From the NCBI RefSeq assembly GCF_003610195.1, contig NZ_RAPO01000003.1, positions 124,001-188,000 on the forward strand: 64,000 nucleotides of DNA. The letters run 5' to 3'. Origin of the DNA: Halopiger aswanensis (GTDB lineage: Archaea; Halobacteriota; Halobacteria; Halobacteriales; Natrialbaceae). The notes under the pieces were generated by a model that was given only the letters and a program-made list of their open reading frames with translations, did not search any database and was not told the DNA's origin. Of this stretch, positions 23,186-32,550 are shown piece by piece; position 1 is the stretch's first letter, and each line of letters opens with the position of its first letter. A program made the translations under genes and the position numbers.

Positions 23186-23462
23186 ACCCGGGTGTTGTCA
23201 CAAATGGGATATAAATATACTTTTTAAATACAAATACGTATGACATAAAGAGAGCGGCTCGCAGCTATTGTGTCAACAACACGCAATGCGAAACTGCGCG
23301 TCTGAAGCCGACGGTAGTAGTCGTGCTCTGTTCGATACTCCAATTACGGAAGGCGGTCCGCTGGTGCGTAGCGCGCACGATCGGCCGTGTGGAGTACGAC
23401 TCTCGGATCGAAACCTTCCGACACGGTTTTGGACGGCCGCACTGAACCCACGAGCAATACCA
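23098..23462. other. intergenic between the HTH-like gene and serS
   Basis: 365 bases. Besides the promoter patch and short upstream frame, the right part holds a possible long serS leader. No RNA gene is convincing. Confidence 0.5.
23208..23215 (-). promoter_or_regulatory. archaeal TATA box TTTATATC
   Basis: Lies in the most AT-rich patch of the local backbone (about 23195-23250) and predicts a start site at about 23185. The same patch also reads as a TATA box on the plus strand (CTTTTTAAATAC, 23220-23231), so promoters may diverge here. Confidence 0.6.
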
Positions 23463-24842
23463 ATGCTCGACCGGACCTACCTACGCGAGAATCCCGACGA
23501 GGTGCGCGAGGCCCTCGACAACCGGGGCGCCGACGTCGACCTCGACGAGATCCTCGAGCTCGACGAACGGTGGCGAGAACTGAAGGCCCGCGGCGACGAG
23601 CTGCGCCACGAGCGAAACGAGATCACCTCGAAGATCGGCAAGTTAGTCGCCGAGAACAAGGAGGAAGAGCGCGAGGCGGCCATCCAGGAGTCGCGAGAAC
23701 TCAAGGCCGAGATCGAGGACGTCGAGAGCGAGGCCGACGAGATCCGGGAGGAGCTCAACCAGCGCATGCTCGAGATCCCCAACGTCCCCCACGAGAGCGT
23801 GCCGCTGGGGGTCGACGAGCGCCACAACGTCGAGGATCGGCGCTGGGGCTTCGACGACCTGCGCGACGTCCCCGAGGACGTCACGCCCCACTACGAACTC
23901 GGCGAGGAGATGGACATCATCGACGAGGAGCGCGCCGCCAAGGTCACCGGCTCCGGCTTCTACTTCCTCAAGGGTGACGGCGCACGTCTCGAGCACGCCC
24001 TGATCCAGTTCATGCTGGACGTCCACCGCGAACAGGGCTACGTCGATATCTTCCCGCCGATCCCGATCAAAAGCGCGTCGATGCGCGGCACCGGCCAACT
24101 GCCGAAGTTCGCCGACGACGCCTACCGCCTCGGCGGCAGCAACGAGGAGGAGTACGACGAGGAGGATCTCTGGCTCTGTCCGACCGCCGAAGTGCCGGTC
24201 ACCAACATGTACGCCAACGACATCCTCCTGCAGGACGACCTCCCGCTGAAACACCAGGCGTACACGCCCAACTTCCGCCGCGAAGCCGGCGAACACGGCA
24301 CCGAAACCCGGGGTATCGTCCGCGTCCACCAGTTCAACAAGGTCGAACTGGTCAACTTCGTCGAACCCGAGAACAGCTACGACCGCCTCGAGGAACTGCT
24401 CCGGGAAGCCGAAGAGGTCCTGCGACGGCTGGAGCTTCCCTATCGCGTGCTCGAACTCTGCACCGGCGACCTCGGATTCAAGGCCACGAAGCAGATCGAC
24501 CTCGAGGTGTGGGCGCCCGCCGACGACATGGAAGACGGGCCCGAACAGGGCGGCCGCTGGCTCGAGGTCTCAACCGCCTCGAACTTCGAGGACTTCCAGG
24601 CGCGCCGCTCGGGCCTGCGCTACCGGCCCGAGCGCCACGAGTCGGCCGAGTACCTCCACACCCTGAACGCGTCGGGACTCGCCATCCCGCGCGTGATGGT
24701 CGCTATCCTCGAGTACTACCAGAACGAGGACGGGACCGTCACGATCCCCGAACCGCTCCGACCGTACATGGGCGGCCAGGAGCTCATCGAGGGCCACGAG
24801 AAGGTCGGCGAGGCCGCGCTCGGCGCCGGCGAGCGCGAGTAG
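23463..24842 (+). CDS. serS: seryl-tRNA synthetase
   Basis: 459 residues of the standard (not methanogen-type) SerRS. Residues about 28-110 are the two-helix antiparallel coiled coil that grips tRNA-Ser (WRELKARGDELRHERNEITSKIGKL onward). The class II core follows: motif 2 FRREAGEHGTETRGIVRVHQF and motif 3 LNASGLAIPRVMVAILEYY. It charges tRNA-Ser with serine and supplies Ser-tRNA for Sec where present. The ATG at 23463 starts the conserved MLDRTYLRENPDEVREAL; the frame open before it has no similarity. A TTTTGG element about 35 nt upstream may be its promoter. Confidence 0.96.
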   Translation: MLDRTYLRENPDEVREALDNRGADVDLDEILELDERWRELKARGDELRHERNEITSKIGKLVAENKEEEREAAIQESRELKAEIEDVESEADEIREELNQRMLEIPNVPHESVPLGVDERHNVEDRRWGFDDLRDVPEDVTPHYELGEEMDIIDEERAAKVTGSGFYFLKGDGARLEHALIQFMLDVHREQGYVDIFPPIPIKSASMRGTGQLPKFADDAYRLGGSNEEEYDEEDLWLCPTAEVPVTNMYANDILLQDDLPLKHQAYTPNFRREAGEHGTETRGIVRVHQFNKVELVNFVEPENSYDRLEELLREAEEVLRRLELPYRVLELCTGDLGFKATKQIDLEVWAPADDMEDGPEQGGRWLEVSTASNFEDFQARRSGLRYRPERHESAEYLHTLNASGLAIPRVMVAILEYYQNEDGTVTIPEPLRPYMGGQELIEGHEKVGEAALGAGERE

Positions 24843-25121
24843 CGAGGACGATACGAGTACCGCCGCGATCCCGATCGCTCGACACCTGGTTCGTTCGTCC
24901 CGATTCGGGCGCCTCGATCCGTGTTACGTATCGCTGAAATTCAGCTTTCGACTACCGTTTGAAATTCATTACCGTACTCCGAATACGACCGTCTCTCCGG
25001 GGAGAAATACACGCTATGTGTACTTTCTTTCGTCTGTCGAATGGACTTATTAATCACAGTGTAATAAGTTGACTTGCAAGCCAGTCGCCAGGGGCTTGCC
25101 GTACGCGTGAACGTATCGTCG

Positions 25122-25146
25122 ATGGCTGGCCTGATTCACCAGCCAT
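25122..25146. repeat. inverted repeat ATGGCTGG-N9-CCAGCCAT
   Basis: Perfect 8-bp arms with a 9-base loop. It lies between two direct TCGCCAGGG repeats, within a region between convergent genes; it could be a bidirectional terminator hairpin or a remnant of a transposable element end. Confidence 0.5.
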
Positions 25147-25271
25147 TTTCGCCAGGGAAACCGACGAGAGCCGCGGGTCTGGATCTGTTCTCGAGTCCTC
25201 GGTAGTGTCGTGTGGCGCTACAACGCAGCAACGGACGGACGACGGGCTACGCAGTGAGACGCTCGAGCGGG

Positions 25272-25306
25272 GCAAAAATCGAAACGCGAAAACCGAAACC
25301 GCGAAC
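25272..25306 (-). terminator. T-rich archaeal terminator after EF-2
   Basis: On the minus strand, about 20 bases after the EF-2 stop, runs of T separated by C/G (GGTTTCGGTTTTCGCGTTTC, then GATTTTTGCC) give the poly-U transcript end used by archaeal RNA polymerase. Confidence 0.55.
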
Positions 25307-25324
25307 GGCGAGTCGCGACGCCGC

Positions 25325-27511
25325 TTAGATGTAGTCGATGTGTTCGGGCAGTTCGAGCTTCATGCCCTTGCGTTCGCGGATCTCCATGATCTTCTCGCGC
25401 TGGAGCGAGTCGGACATGACCTCGAAGCCGGCGTTTTCGGTGTTCCAGGACGCACGACCTTCGGTCGCGGAGCGGATGTCCGACGCGAAGCCGATCATCT
25501 CGCCGACGGGCGCGATACCCTCGACGACCATGAGGTCACCCTCCTGGTACATGTCGTCGACGCGGCCACGACGGCCCTGAATCTCACCCGAGGCGGCGCC
25601 CATGTGGTCGTTGGGCACGTCGATGCGGACGTCCTGCATCGGCTCGAGCATCTTGATCTTGCCGTCGATCAGGGCGTTGTGGACCGCTTCGCGGACCGCA
25701 GGGATGACCTGGGCCGGACCGCGGTGGATGGTGTCCTCGTGGAGGCGGGCGTCGTGCAGGCGGATGAGGGTCCCCTGGACCGGCTCGTTCGCGAGCGGAC
25801 CGTTGTCCAGGGCCTCCTCGAGCCCTTCGACGACCAGTTCCATCGTCTCGTTCAGGTGCTGGATACCCTTCGTGTCGTCGATGAGGATGTTCGTCCCGTG
25901 GATCGTCTCGACGTTCTGGGACGTGTCCTTGTCCATGCCGGCCTCCTGCAGGGCCTCGCGGCGTTCCTGCTCGGGCATGTCCATCGACGCCTCGCCGAGC
26001 TGGATCGTCTCGACGAGTTCGTCGTTCATCGGTTCGATGGAGATGTAGAAACGGTTGTGGCGGTTCGGCGAGATACCCTCGACTTCCGCGCTTGCCTCCT
26101 GGGGCTGCTCGCGGTAGACGACGATCGGTTCACCGGTGTTGACCGGAATGCCCTGGTTCTTCTCGATACGCTGGGTGATGACCTCGAGGTGAAGCTCACC
26201 CTGCCCGGAGATCAGGTGCTCGCCGGTGTCCTCGTTGATGTTGATCTGGATCGTCGGGTCCTCCTTGGAGACCTGGCGCAGCGTCTCGATCAGCTTCGGC
26301 AGGTCGTCCATGTTCTGGGCCTCGACGGACTTCGTAATGACCGGCTCCGAGATGTGCTCGATCGACTCGAACGGCGTCATCTCGACGCTCGAGACGGTCG
26401 AGCCGGCGATGGCGTCCTTGAGGCCGGTGAGGGCGGCGATGTTCCCCGCCGGTACCTCGTCGACTTCCTCGCGTTCACCGCCCATGAAGATCCCGACGGA
26501 CTGGACGCGGTTCTTGCCCGCGGTCCCGGAGACGTACAGCTCCTGACCTTTCTCGAGGGTGCCCGAGAAAACGCGGCCCGACGCGATTTCGCCCGCGTGG
26601 GGGTCCATCGAGATGTCGGTGACCATGAAGACGACCTCGCCGTCCTCGTCGACCAGGCGCATGCCCTCCGCGAGTTCGGTCTCGTCGTCGCCGCGCCAGA
26701 TGCGCGGGATACGGCGGGGCTGTGCGTCGACCGGGTTCGGGAAGTGCTCACAGACCATGTCGAGCACGACGTCCGACAGCGGCGTCTTCTCGTGGAGTTT
26801 CTGGCGCTCGTCGTTGCGCTCGAGTTCCATGATCTCGGCGAAGTCCATGCCGGTGCGCTGCATCGACGGCATCGAGACGCCCCACTTGTACAGTGCGGAA
26901 CCGAAGCCGACGGTACCGTCCTCGACGGAGACGGTCCAGTCGTCGATGTCGTCCATGTCCTCGGTCATGCCGCGGATGAGCTCGTTGACGTCGCGGATGA
27001 CCGACAGGAGTCGCTCCTGCATCTCCTCGGGTCCTTCCTGCAGCTCGGAGATCAGGCGGTCGACCTTGTTGATGAACAGGGTCGGCTTGACGCCCTCGCG
27101 CAGCGCCTGTCGGAGGACGGTCTCGGTCTGGGGCATCGCGCCCTCGACGGCGTCGACGACGACCAGCGCACCGTCGACGGCGCGCATCGCACGGGTCACG
27201 TCGCCACCGAAGTCGACGTGGCCCGGCGTGTCGATGAGGTTGATGAGGTGGTTCTCGCCCTCGTACTCGTGGGTCATCGACACGTTTGCTGCGTCGATGG
27301 TAATCCCACGTTCCTGCTCGTCCTCCTCCGTGTCCATCGCCAGCTGCTCGCCGGCGGTCTCGTCGGAGATCATGCCGGCACCAGCCAGCAGGTTGTCCGA
27401 AAGGGTCGTTTTTCCGTGGTCGACGTGAGCGGCGATGGCGATGTTCCGGATGTTCTCCGGTTCGTCCATCAGCCGTTCACACTCTTGGACGATCTTCTTG
27501 CGTCGGCCCAT
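25325..27511 (-). CDS. fusA: translation elongation factor aEF-2
   Basis: 728 residues. GTPase motifs: AHVDHGKTT (about 28-36), the switch [17 protein letters not shown] and NKVD. Domain IV carries [12 protein letters not shown] with the His (about residue 596) that becomes diphthamide. It translocates peptidyl-tRNA on the ribosome. The start is [18 protein letters not shown] at 27511; a TTTTGA box about 28 nt upstream on the minus strand supports it, while the open frame beyond has no similarity. In many archaea it directly follows rps12-rps7; here an opposite-strand gene lies in between. Confidence 0.97.
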   Translation of the reverse strand: MGRRKKIVQECERLMDEPENIRNIAIAAHVDHGKTTLSDNLLAGAGMISDETAGEQLAMDTEEDEQERGITIDAANVSMTHEYEGENHLINLIDTPGHVDFGGDVTRAMRAVDGALVVVDAVEGAMPQTETVLRQALREGVKPTLFINKVDRLISELQEGPEEMQERLLSVIRDVNELIRGMTEDMDDIDDWTVSVEDGTVGFGSALYKWGVSMPSMQRTGMDFAEIMELERNDERQKLHEKTPLSDVVLDMVCEHFPNPVDAQPRRIPRIWRGDDETELAEGMRLVDEDGEVVFMVTDISMDPHAGEIASGRVFSGTLEKGQELYVSGTAGKNRVQSVGIFMGGEREEVDEVPAGNIAALTGLKDAIAGSTVSSVEMTPFESIEHISEPVITKSVEAQNMDDLPKLIETLRQVSKEDPTIQININEDTGEHLISGQGELHLEVITQRIEKNQGIPVNTGEPIVVYREQPQEASAEVEGISPNRHNRFYISIEPMNDELVETIQLGEASMDMPEQERREALQEAGMDKDTSQNVETIHGTNILIDDTKGIQHLNETMELVVEGLEEALDNGPLANEPVQGTLIRLHDARLHEDTIHRGPAQVIPAVREAVHNALIDGKIKMLEPMQDVRIDVPNDHMGAASGEIQGRRGRVDDMYQEGDLMVVEGIAPVGEMIGFASDIRSATEGRASWNTENAGFEVMSDSLQREKIMEIRERKGMKLELPEHIDYI

Positions 27512-27735
27512 ATACCCCCCATTACCGCCAGCGGGGTCAAAAGGGTAGTGTTTCGTCGGCGCCGGAATCCGCCGCGTTTCCCGGCCGGCCGGCGTGAATA
27601 TCCAGTTTGCGTGAGTGAATACCACGCAACGATTGCCCGGCCGCGAGGGGCCCTCTGCCCCCGAGGCACGGTCGGTCGCCGTCAGCGAGACCGGGCGTAA
27701 GAGACATACAGCAACAGCCCTTGGTATCGGTACGC

Positions 27736-28500
27736 ATGGATATACGAGTACAGGGATCCGGTCCGACCGCACCCTTTCTCAGTGCCCGCGACCTCTTCGA
27801 GACGGAACACGACCTCACCCTCCCGGTCCACGTCCGACTCCGCGACGATCCCGACGAGCGGACCTGGGCCGGCCACTACGACGATCGCCACGTCCTGAAC
27901 ATCTCCCGGCAGGCCGCCTCGAGCGCGATGGCGCGCGAACTCGCCCTCCACGAGTTCGCCCACATGGCTCGCCACGAGGAGGACCACCCCTCCCACACCC
28001 AGTCCACCGAGGAAGTGCTCTACCTCGCGCTGGCCGGCAAGAGCGTCGAACGGCGCAAGCTCTCGCACTGCTATCAGATCGCCAACCACATGAAAGACAT
28101 CTACGCCGACGACATCACGCTCGCCGTCGGCCCCGGCGAGAAACTCCTCTCGTACCTCGAGTCGAGCCTGGCCGCCGCCGTCGCGGACCGGCCCGACACG
28201 CCGCTTCGGCCGGGACTCCAACGACTGTCCGCCAGCGCGGATCCCGAGATCACGGCGGTCAACGCGGCCTTCGCGCTCGCGCTCGGCGAGCGCCACGGCC
28301 TCATCGACGACGACCACCGGCTGTACGACCTCGCGCACGCGGCCGCGCTCGACGCTCCCGAGGTCGACTTCGAGGGGTTCAAGCGCCGCTTCCGGGAACT
28401 CGCCCGCGAACCCGACTCGAGTTCCTACCGGCAGGTGCTCGTCGACGCGACGCGGTCGTACGTCGACGGCGGCGGTAACGGCGGAATGGCTGCCGACTAA
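27736..28500 (+). CDS. conserved haloarchaeal protein with HExxH motif (probably DUF5781)
   Basis: 254 residues. [19 protein letters not shown] contains an HExxH zinc-metallopeptidase-like signature (His72, Glu73, His76), with further His and Glu within 15 residues that could complete a site. The rest is helical, with no signal peptide. From memory this family is DUF5781, found beside the EF-2 gene in haloarchaea; function unknown. It lies on the plus strand between EF-2 and rps7. A peptidase role is inference from the motif only. Confidence 0.75.
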   Translation: MDIRVQGSGPTAPFLSARDLFETEHDLTLPVHVRLRDDPDERTWAGHYDDRHVLNISRQAASSAMARELALHEFAHMARHEEDHPSHTQSTEEVLYLALAGKSVERRKLSHCYQIANHMKDIYADDITLAVGPGEKLLSYLESSLAAAVADRPDTPLRPGLQRLSASADPEITAVNAAFALALGERHGLIDDDHRLYDLAHAAALDAPEVDFEGFKRRFRELAREPDSSSYRQVLVDATRSYVDGGGNGGMAAD

Positions 28501-28662
28501 GCGACGCCGGACGGGACGGGGACAGAACGGATACGGACTCGAGTTCCGTTTTCTCGAGTGACCTGCCGCCTCGCACACCAACAGAAGACGAAATCGACGC
28601 CGGCGTCGCCACTGCGAACGAAATCGATGCCGAGAAACGAATAGAGAACCGCTATAGGGCGG

Positions 28663-29271
28663 TTAGCGTGCAGCCGCCGCGACGCGCTCTTTCTCTTCCT
28701 TCTGGCTGACCGCGTAGGTCTGGACGTCGTAGTTGGCCGCGCCGATGAGCTGGCTGGCGATGGCCTCCTCGACGGGCGTCGCCGTCTTGAACGAGTCGTT
28801 GTAGACGCCTTCGGCGAGGAACTTCAGGGCCTGGTCGACGCGTCGCTGGGGGGCGACGTCGACGGCCTTCGGGACCGAGATGCCGCCGTACTTCAGGCGG
28901 ACGGTCTCCTCGCGCGGAGCCGCGTTCTCGACGGCGGTGACCAGCACCTGAATCGGGTTCTCCTCGGTGCGCTCGTGGATGATGTCGAACGCCTCGCGGA
29001 CGTAGTTGAGCGTCTTCTGCTTCTTGCCCGTGTTCTCCTCGGTCTGCATGAGACGGTTGATGAACCGCTCGACGATGGAGATCTGGGACTTCTTGAACTG
29101 CTTGCTGGCGTGGCGACCGGCGGTGTGTGCGACCGGGGTCACCGTGATGTAGCGCTCGGTCGAGGGGTCGGCGTACTCGATTTCGCCGAGTTCCCACTCA
29201 CCGAACAGCTTCGCCGACACGTCTGCGCCGCCCGCAGGGGCGTCCGGATCGGGTTGGTCTTCGACAGCCAT
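28663..29271 (-). CDS. rps7: 30S ribosomal protein S7
   Basis: 202 residues, the archaeal/eukaryotic (uS7/RPS5) form with an acidic N-terminal extension (about 1-20). KQFKKSQISIVERFINRLMQ, NPIQVLVTAVENAAPREE and the C-terminal QRRVDQALKFLAEGV are typical; it binds 16S rRNA in the small-subunit head. It starts two bases after the rps12 stop, so the two are cotranscribed. Confidence 0.96.
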   Translation of the reverse strand: MAVEDQPDPDAPAGGADVSAKLFGEWELGEIEYADPSTERYITVTPVAHTAGRHASKQFKKSQISIVERFINRLMQTEENTGKKQKTLNYVREAFDIIHERTEENPIQVLVTAVENAAPREETVRLKYGGISVPKAVDVAPQRRVDQALKFLAEGVYNDSFKTATPVEEAIASQLIGAANYDVQTYAVSQKEEKERVAAAAR

Positions 29272-29273
29272 GG

Positions 29274-29702
29274 TTAGCGCACCGGTTTCTCCGCGTTACC
29301 GCGAACGAGTTCCTTCAGTGCGACGCCGTTGACCTTGTCAACCTTGTAGTTGACACCGGAGAGGTCACCCATCGCGCGACCCTTTGCGCCACCGATCCCG
29401 GCGATGGTGACTTCGTCGTGTTCGTCGATGAACGAGATGGCGCCGTCACCGGGGCAGAACGCGGTGACCTGCTTCCCGTTCTTGATCAGCTGCACTCGAA
29501 CGCACTTTCGGATCGCCGAGTTGGGCTGCTTGGCCTCGATGCCGACCTTCTCCAGAACGATGCCTCGACCCTGGGGCGCTCCCTCGAGGGGGTCGGACTT
29601 CTCGCGAAGTCCACGGGCGCGGCGCGCGTAGTCCGAGTCGGACCACCGCTGCTCCTGGCGGTCCTTCTTGAGCTTGCGCGCGGCGTACTTGCCGTTTGCC
29701 AT
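29274..29702 (-). CDS. rps12: 30S ribosomal protein S12
   Basis: 142 residues, archaeal uS12. It shows [19 protein letters not shown] in the decoding-centre loop region and the basic N-terminus [16 protein letters not shown]. It helps decoding fidelity. The ATG lies 28 nt after a TTTAAG box on the minus strand, so rps12-rps7 has its own leaderless promoter; this matters because the gene is separated from the nusA end of the RNA polymerase operon by 11.5 kb here. Confidence 0.96.
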   Translation of the reverse strand: MANGKYAARKLKKDRQEQRWSDSDYARRARGLREKSDPLEGAPQGRGIVLEKVGIEAKQPNSAIRKCVRVQLIKNGKQVTAFCPGDGAISFIDEHDEVTIAGIGGAKGRAMGDLSGVNYKVDKVNGVALKELVRGNAEKPVR

Positions 29703-29729
29703 AGTACCCGTCGCTATCCGACGAAGGCA

Positions 29730-29736
29730 CTTAAAC
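29730..29736 (-). promoter_or_regulatory. TATA box of the rps12-rps7 unit
   Basis: GTTTAAG on the minus strand, 28-34 nt before the rps12 ATG. The rest of 29703-30013 (311 bases) holds no gene; it also contains the promoter of the next plus-strand gene. Confidence 0.6.
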
Positions 29737-29979
29737 GGCCCGTTTCGAATCGGCGTTACGCCTCGAGAGCGCTCGATCGGGGTCGACGAAGGAATCTGAG
29801 CGCGTTTCGGCTCCGGATAACAGCTCTCGGGCGGTCCGCTACGGTTTTCCCTCCGTCCTTCTGCGCCAGTGACAAGTGCCGATTCCGATCCGTCTCCGTC
29901 CTCGAGCGCTCTCACCTCGCCGTCCGACCGCGAAACGGCGGTTCGAATCGGCGGTATCAGATCGTATAATTAACTAGCC

Positions 29980-29990
29980 GTTTTAGTTAA
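29980..29990 (+). promoter_or_regulatory. TATA box of the V4R-like gene
   Basis: TTTTAGTTAAA lies 24-34 nt before the ATG at 30014, typical for a leaderless haloarchaeal transcript. Confidence 0.55.
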
Positions 29991-30013
29991 ATGAGTTGCA
30001 TTCTGTACCCGTC

Positions 30014-30664
30014 ATGGCGACGATTAATACGGTACTTGTCACTACCTCGTGGCTCGGACGGCTCCTCGGGCTCGCGGACGAAGGGGCCGAATCGGACGAA
30101 CCGCCGGCGGTCGACGATCGAACCGGGTTCGAGGGATCGCTCGAGGGATCGGAAGTAATCGGTCGAAGCCCCCAGTCGTACGTCGCCGCGGGTGACTCCA
30201 TCTCGTCGTTCGTGGGGAAAGAGGTCTCGAACAAGCTCGCGAAATACGGGCTCGAGGACATCGATCCCGAGGAGTGGTACCCGCTAGAGATTCCGCTGGC
30301 CATGCTGTACGATATGCGCGACGAGTACGGCGGCGTCAGAATGCGGAATATGGGCCAGAACGTCCCCGAGCACGTCAAGTTTCCCCCGGAGCTGTCCGAG
30401 GTCGACGACGCGTTGCATGCGATCGATCGAGCGTACCACCAGAACCACCGCGGCGGCGACCTCGGCTCGTACGAGTTCCACCAGGAGGGGCCGAACGAGG
30501 GGCGGATGGTCTGCGAGAACCCCTACCCCTGCGAGTTCGATAAGGGCCTCATCAAGGGCGTCGCCAGGAAGTTCGCCGACAATCCCGTCAAGGTCGAGGA
30601 GGTCGGCGACCACTGTCGCTCGGACGGCGACGCCCGCTGCGAGTATCGCGTCGACTGGATCTGA
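30014..30664 (+). CDS. V4R/heme-NO-binding-like domain protein
   Basis: 216 residues. After a variable N-terminus (about 1-65), residues about 66-216 resemble the V4R/HNOB family: YEFHQEGPNEGRMVCENPYPCEFDKGLIKGVARKF and the closing VEEVGDHCRSDGDARCEYRVDW (Cys-x7-Cys before the last strand). Such domains bind small hydrophobic ligands, heme or metals and often sense NO or act as archaeal regulators' sensory domains. No HTH is attached. It sits at the start of the redox gene cluster, so redox or gas sensing is an attractive guess only. Confidence 0.62.
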   Translation: MATINTVLVTTSWLGRLLGLADEGAESDEPPAVDDRTGFEGSLEGSEVIGRSPQSYVAAGDSISSFVGKEVSNKLAKYGLEDIDPEEWYPLEIPLAMLYDMRDEYGGVRMRNMGQNVPEHVKFPPELSEVDDALHAIDRAYHQNHRGGDLGSYEFHQEGPNEGRMVCENPYPCEFDKGLIKGVARKFADNPVKVEEVGDHCRSDGDARCEYRVDWI

Positions 30665-30736
30665 TCGGAGCGGTCCGTTCGTTACGGCCTATCGAACGAC
30701 TCGAACAGTTCGGACGACGCGGAGCCGTCGCGTCCG

Positions 30737-32254
30737 TCAGTACGGGTACTCGCGGGGCTCGCGCTGGACCGAAATCCACTTCACCGTCGTCAAGGTCTCT
30801 AAGATCCACTCGTCGTTGTACCGTCCCATCCCCGACGCGCCGACGCCGCCGAAGGCGACGTGCGGTTCGTCGTTCAGCGGCTGATCGTTGATGTGAACCA
30901 TCCCCGTCTCCATCGCGTCGGCCACGTCGCGCGCTCGAGCCACGTCCGTCGAGTGCACCGATCCCGACAGGCCGTACTCGGTGTCGTTGGCGAGCCGAAC
31001 CGCTTCGTCGTCGGTCTCGAAGGGGATGACCGGCGCGACCGGCCCGAAGTGCTCGTTACACGCCGCCGGCATGTCGTTGGTCACGCCCGAGAGCACCGTG
31101 GGCTCGACGAACAGGCCGTCGTGACCCCCGCCGGCTTCGACCGTCGCGCCGCGGTCGATCGACTCCTCGACGAACCCGACGATCTTGTCGCGCTGACTCT
31201 CGTTGATGACCGGGCCGACGAGCGCCCCCTCCGCGAGCGGGTCGCCGATGGGGAGCTGCTCGGCGCGGTCGGCCAGCCCCGCCACGTACTCGTCGTACAG
31301 CGATTCGTGGACCAGGTGGCGGTTGATCGAGATGCACTCCTGACCCTGGTGGGTGAACGAGCCGAACGCGCCGGCGTCGATCGCGCGCTCCAGGTCGGCG
31401 TCCTCGAGCACGATGTGGGCGTTGTTCCCGCCGAGTTCGAGCGCGGGTTCCGTGTACGAGCCGACGGCGCGCTGGCCGACGCCGCGGCCGACTTCGGAGG
31501 AGCCGGTAAAGGACATCACCGACGGCACCTCGTGTCCCGAGAAGTGGTCGCCGATCTCGTGGCCGTAACCGGGGACGACGTTCAGCACGCCCTCGGGCAG
31601 CCCGGCTTCCTCGAAGACCTTCGCGAGCACGAGCCCGCCCGTCAGCGGAGTATGTTCGTCTGGCTTCAAGACGACGCTGTTGCCCAGCGCGATGGCGGGC
31701 GCGACGACGCGACTCGAGAGGTACAGCGGGAAGTTCCACGGCGTGATCACGCCGACGACGCCGGCCGGTTCGCGCACGAGCAGGTTCTCCTTGCCGGGCG
31801 TGACCGAGTCCTTGCGACGGCCGCCGTCGCGCATCGCCAGCCCGGCGCCGACCTCCATCGTCCCCTGCGCGAGTTGCGTCTCGAAGCCGGCTTTCAGTTG
31901 CACGCCGCCGCACTCGAGCGCGAACAGCGTCTCGAGGTCGTCGGCGTACTCGCCGAGCAGTTCGCAGGCCTCGGTCACGATCGCGGCCCGCTCCTGGGGA
32001 GGCCGCTTCGCCCAGGCCGTCTGGGCGTCGTCCGCGATCGCGTACGCCTCGTCGACGTCGGCCTCGGTTCCCGAGGGCACCCTCGTCAGGGTCGTCCGCG
32101 TCGCGGGGTCCTCGACCTCGATCGAGTCTCGGTCCCCGCCGGGGACCCACTCCCCGTCGAGGTACAGGGCGTTCCACCCGCGTTCCGGCGCGATGTCGAG
32201 CGCGTCCACGTCCACGTCTCGCGGTCCAACAGTCACGTCGATCGTATCCGTCAT
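30737..32254 (-). CDS. NAD(P)-dependent aldehyde dehydrogenase
   Basis: 505 residues of the ALDH superfamily. The cofactor and catalytic landmarks are intact: ITPWNFPL, the FTGSSEVG turn, catalytic Glu in LELGGNN, nucleophile Cys in HQGQECIS, and EHFGPVAPVIPF near the end. The sequence resembles benzaldehyde/vanillin- or salicylaldehyde-type ALDHs (EECGGVQLKAGFE-like helix, DQPLNDEPHVAFGGVGASG loop). It oxidises an unknown aldehyde to the acid in the cytoplasm. The ATG at 32254 begins MTDTIDVTVG; the upstream open frame has no ALDH similarity. Confidence 0.92.
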   Translation of the reverse strand: MTDTIDVTVGPRDVDVDALDIAPERGWNALYLDGEWVPGGDRDSIEVEDPATRTTLTRVPSGTEADVDEAYAIADDAQTAWAKRPPQERAAIVTEACELLGEYADDLETLFALECGGVQLKAGFETQLAQGTMEVGAGLAMRDGGRRKDSVTPGKENLLVREPAGVVGVITPWNFPLYLSSRVVAPAIALGNSVVLKPDEHTPLTGGLVLAKVFEEAGLPEGVLNVVPGYGHEIGDHFSGHEVPSVMSFTGSSEVGRGVGQRAVGSYTEPALELGGNNAHIVLEDADLERAIDAGAFGSFTHQGQECISINRHLVHESLYDEYVAGLADRAEQLPIGDPLAEGALVGPVINESQRDKIVGFVEESIDRGATVEAGGGHDGLFVEPTVLSGVTNDMPAACNEHFGPVAPVIPFETDDEAVRLANDTEYGLSGSVHSTDVARARDVADAMETGMVHINDQPLNDEPHVAFGGVGASGMGRYNDEWILETLTTVKWISVQREPREYPY

Positions 32255-32550
32255 ACGGCCCCGTACTGGCCGTCCGCGCTTATTGGTTTGGTGACGAAAA
32301 TCAGGTCTGATAACGATCTCCCGGACTCGACCGAGCGGATCGACGGCGCGCTCGAGGGGCCGATTCCCGGAATCCGACGGCGTTTCGGGGCCGGCGTTAC
32401 CGGCGGAGCGCGGGGTAGCGCGTCTCGACGGGCGGAAGATTCCCGAACGGGTTCCCGGTAGTTGCAAACGGTGTGGACGAGTGGAGGCGGGTTACCACGG
32501 GCTGGGAACCGGATTCGATTTTTACGCGTCCGTTCGGGGAAGCGTCCGAC

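Larger units (their letters stand above)
24843..25324. other. intergenic between convergent serS and EF-2
   Basis: 482 bases with an AT-rich core (about 24940-25075). It contains an 8-bp hairpin at 25122-25146 and two copies of TCGCCAGGG (25085-25093, 25149-25157), and the T-rich terminator of EF-2. No gene recognised. Confidence 0.5.

Noticed and set aside
23348-23418. tRNA-like sequence (GGAAGG ... CCTTCC ends, about 71 bases)
   Set aside because: No T-loop GTTCGA motif, no plausible D-arm or anticodon stem; the pairing of the ends looks accidental and lies in the serS leader.
25205-27700. Plus-strand open frame opposite EF-2
   Set aside because: EF-2 on the minus strand has all family motifs; the plus frame is Asp/Val/Leu/Arg-rich noise typical of antisense GC-rich frames.
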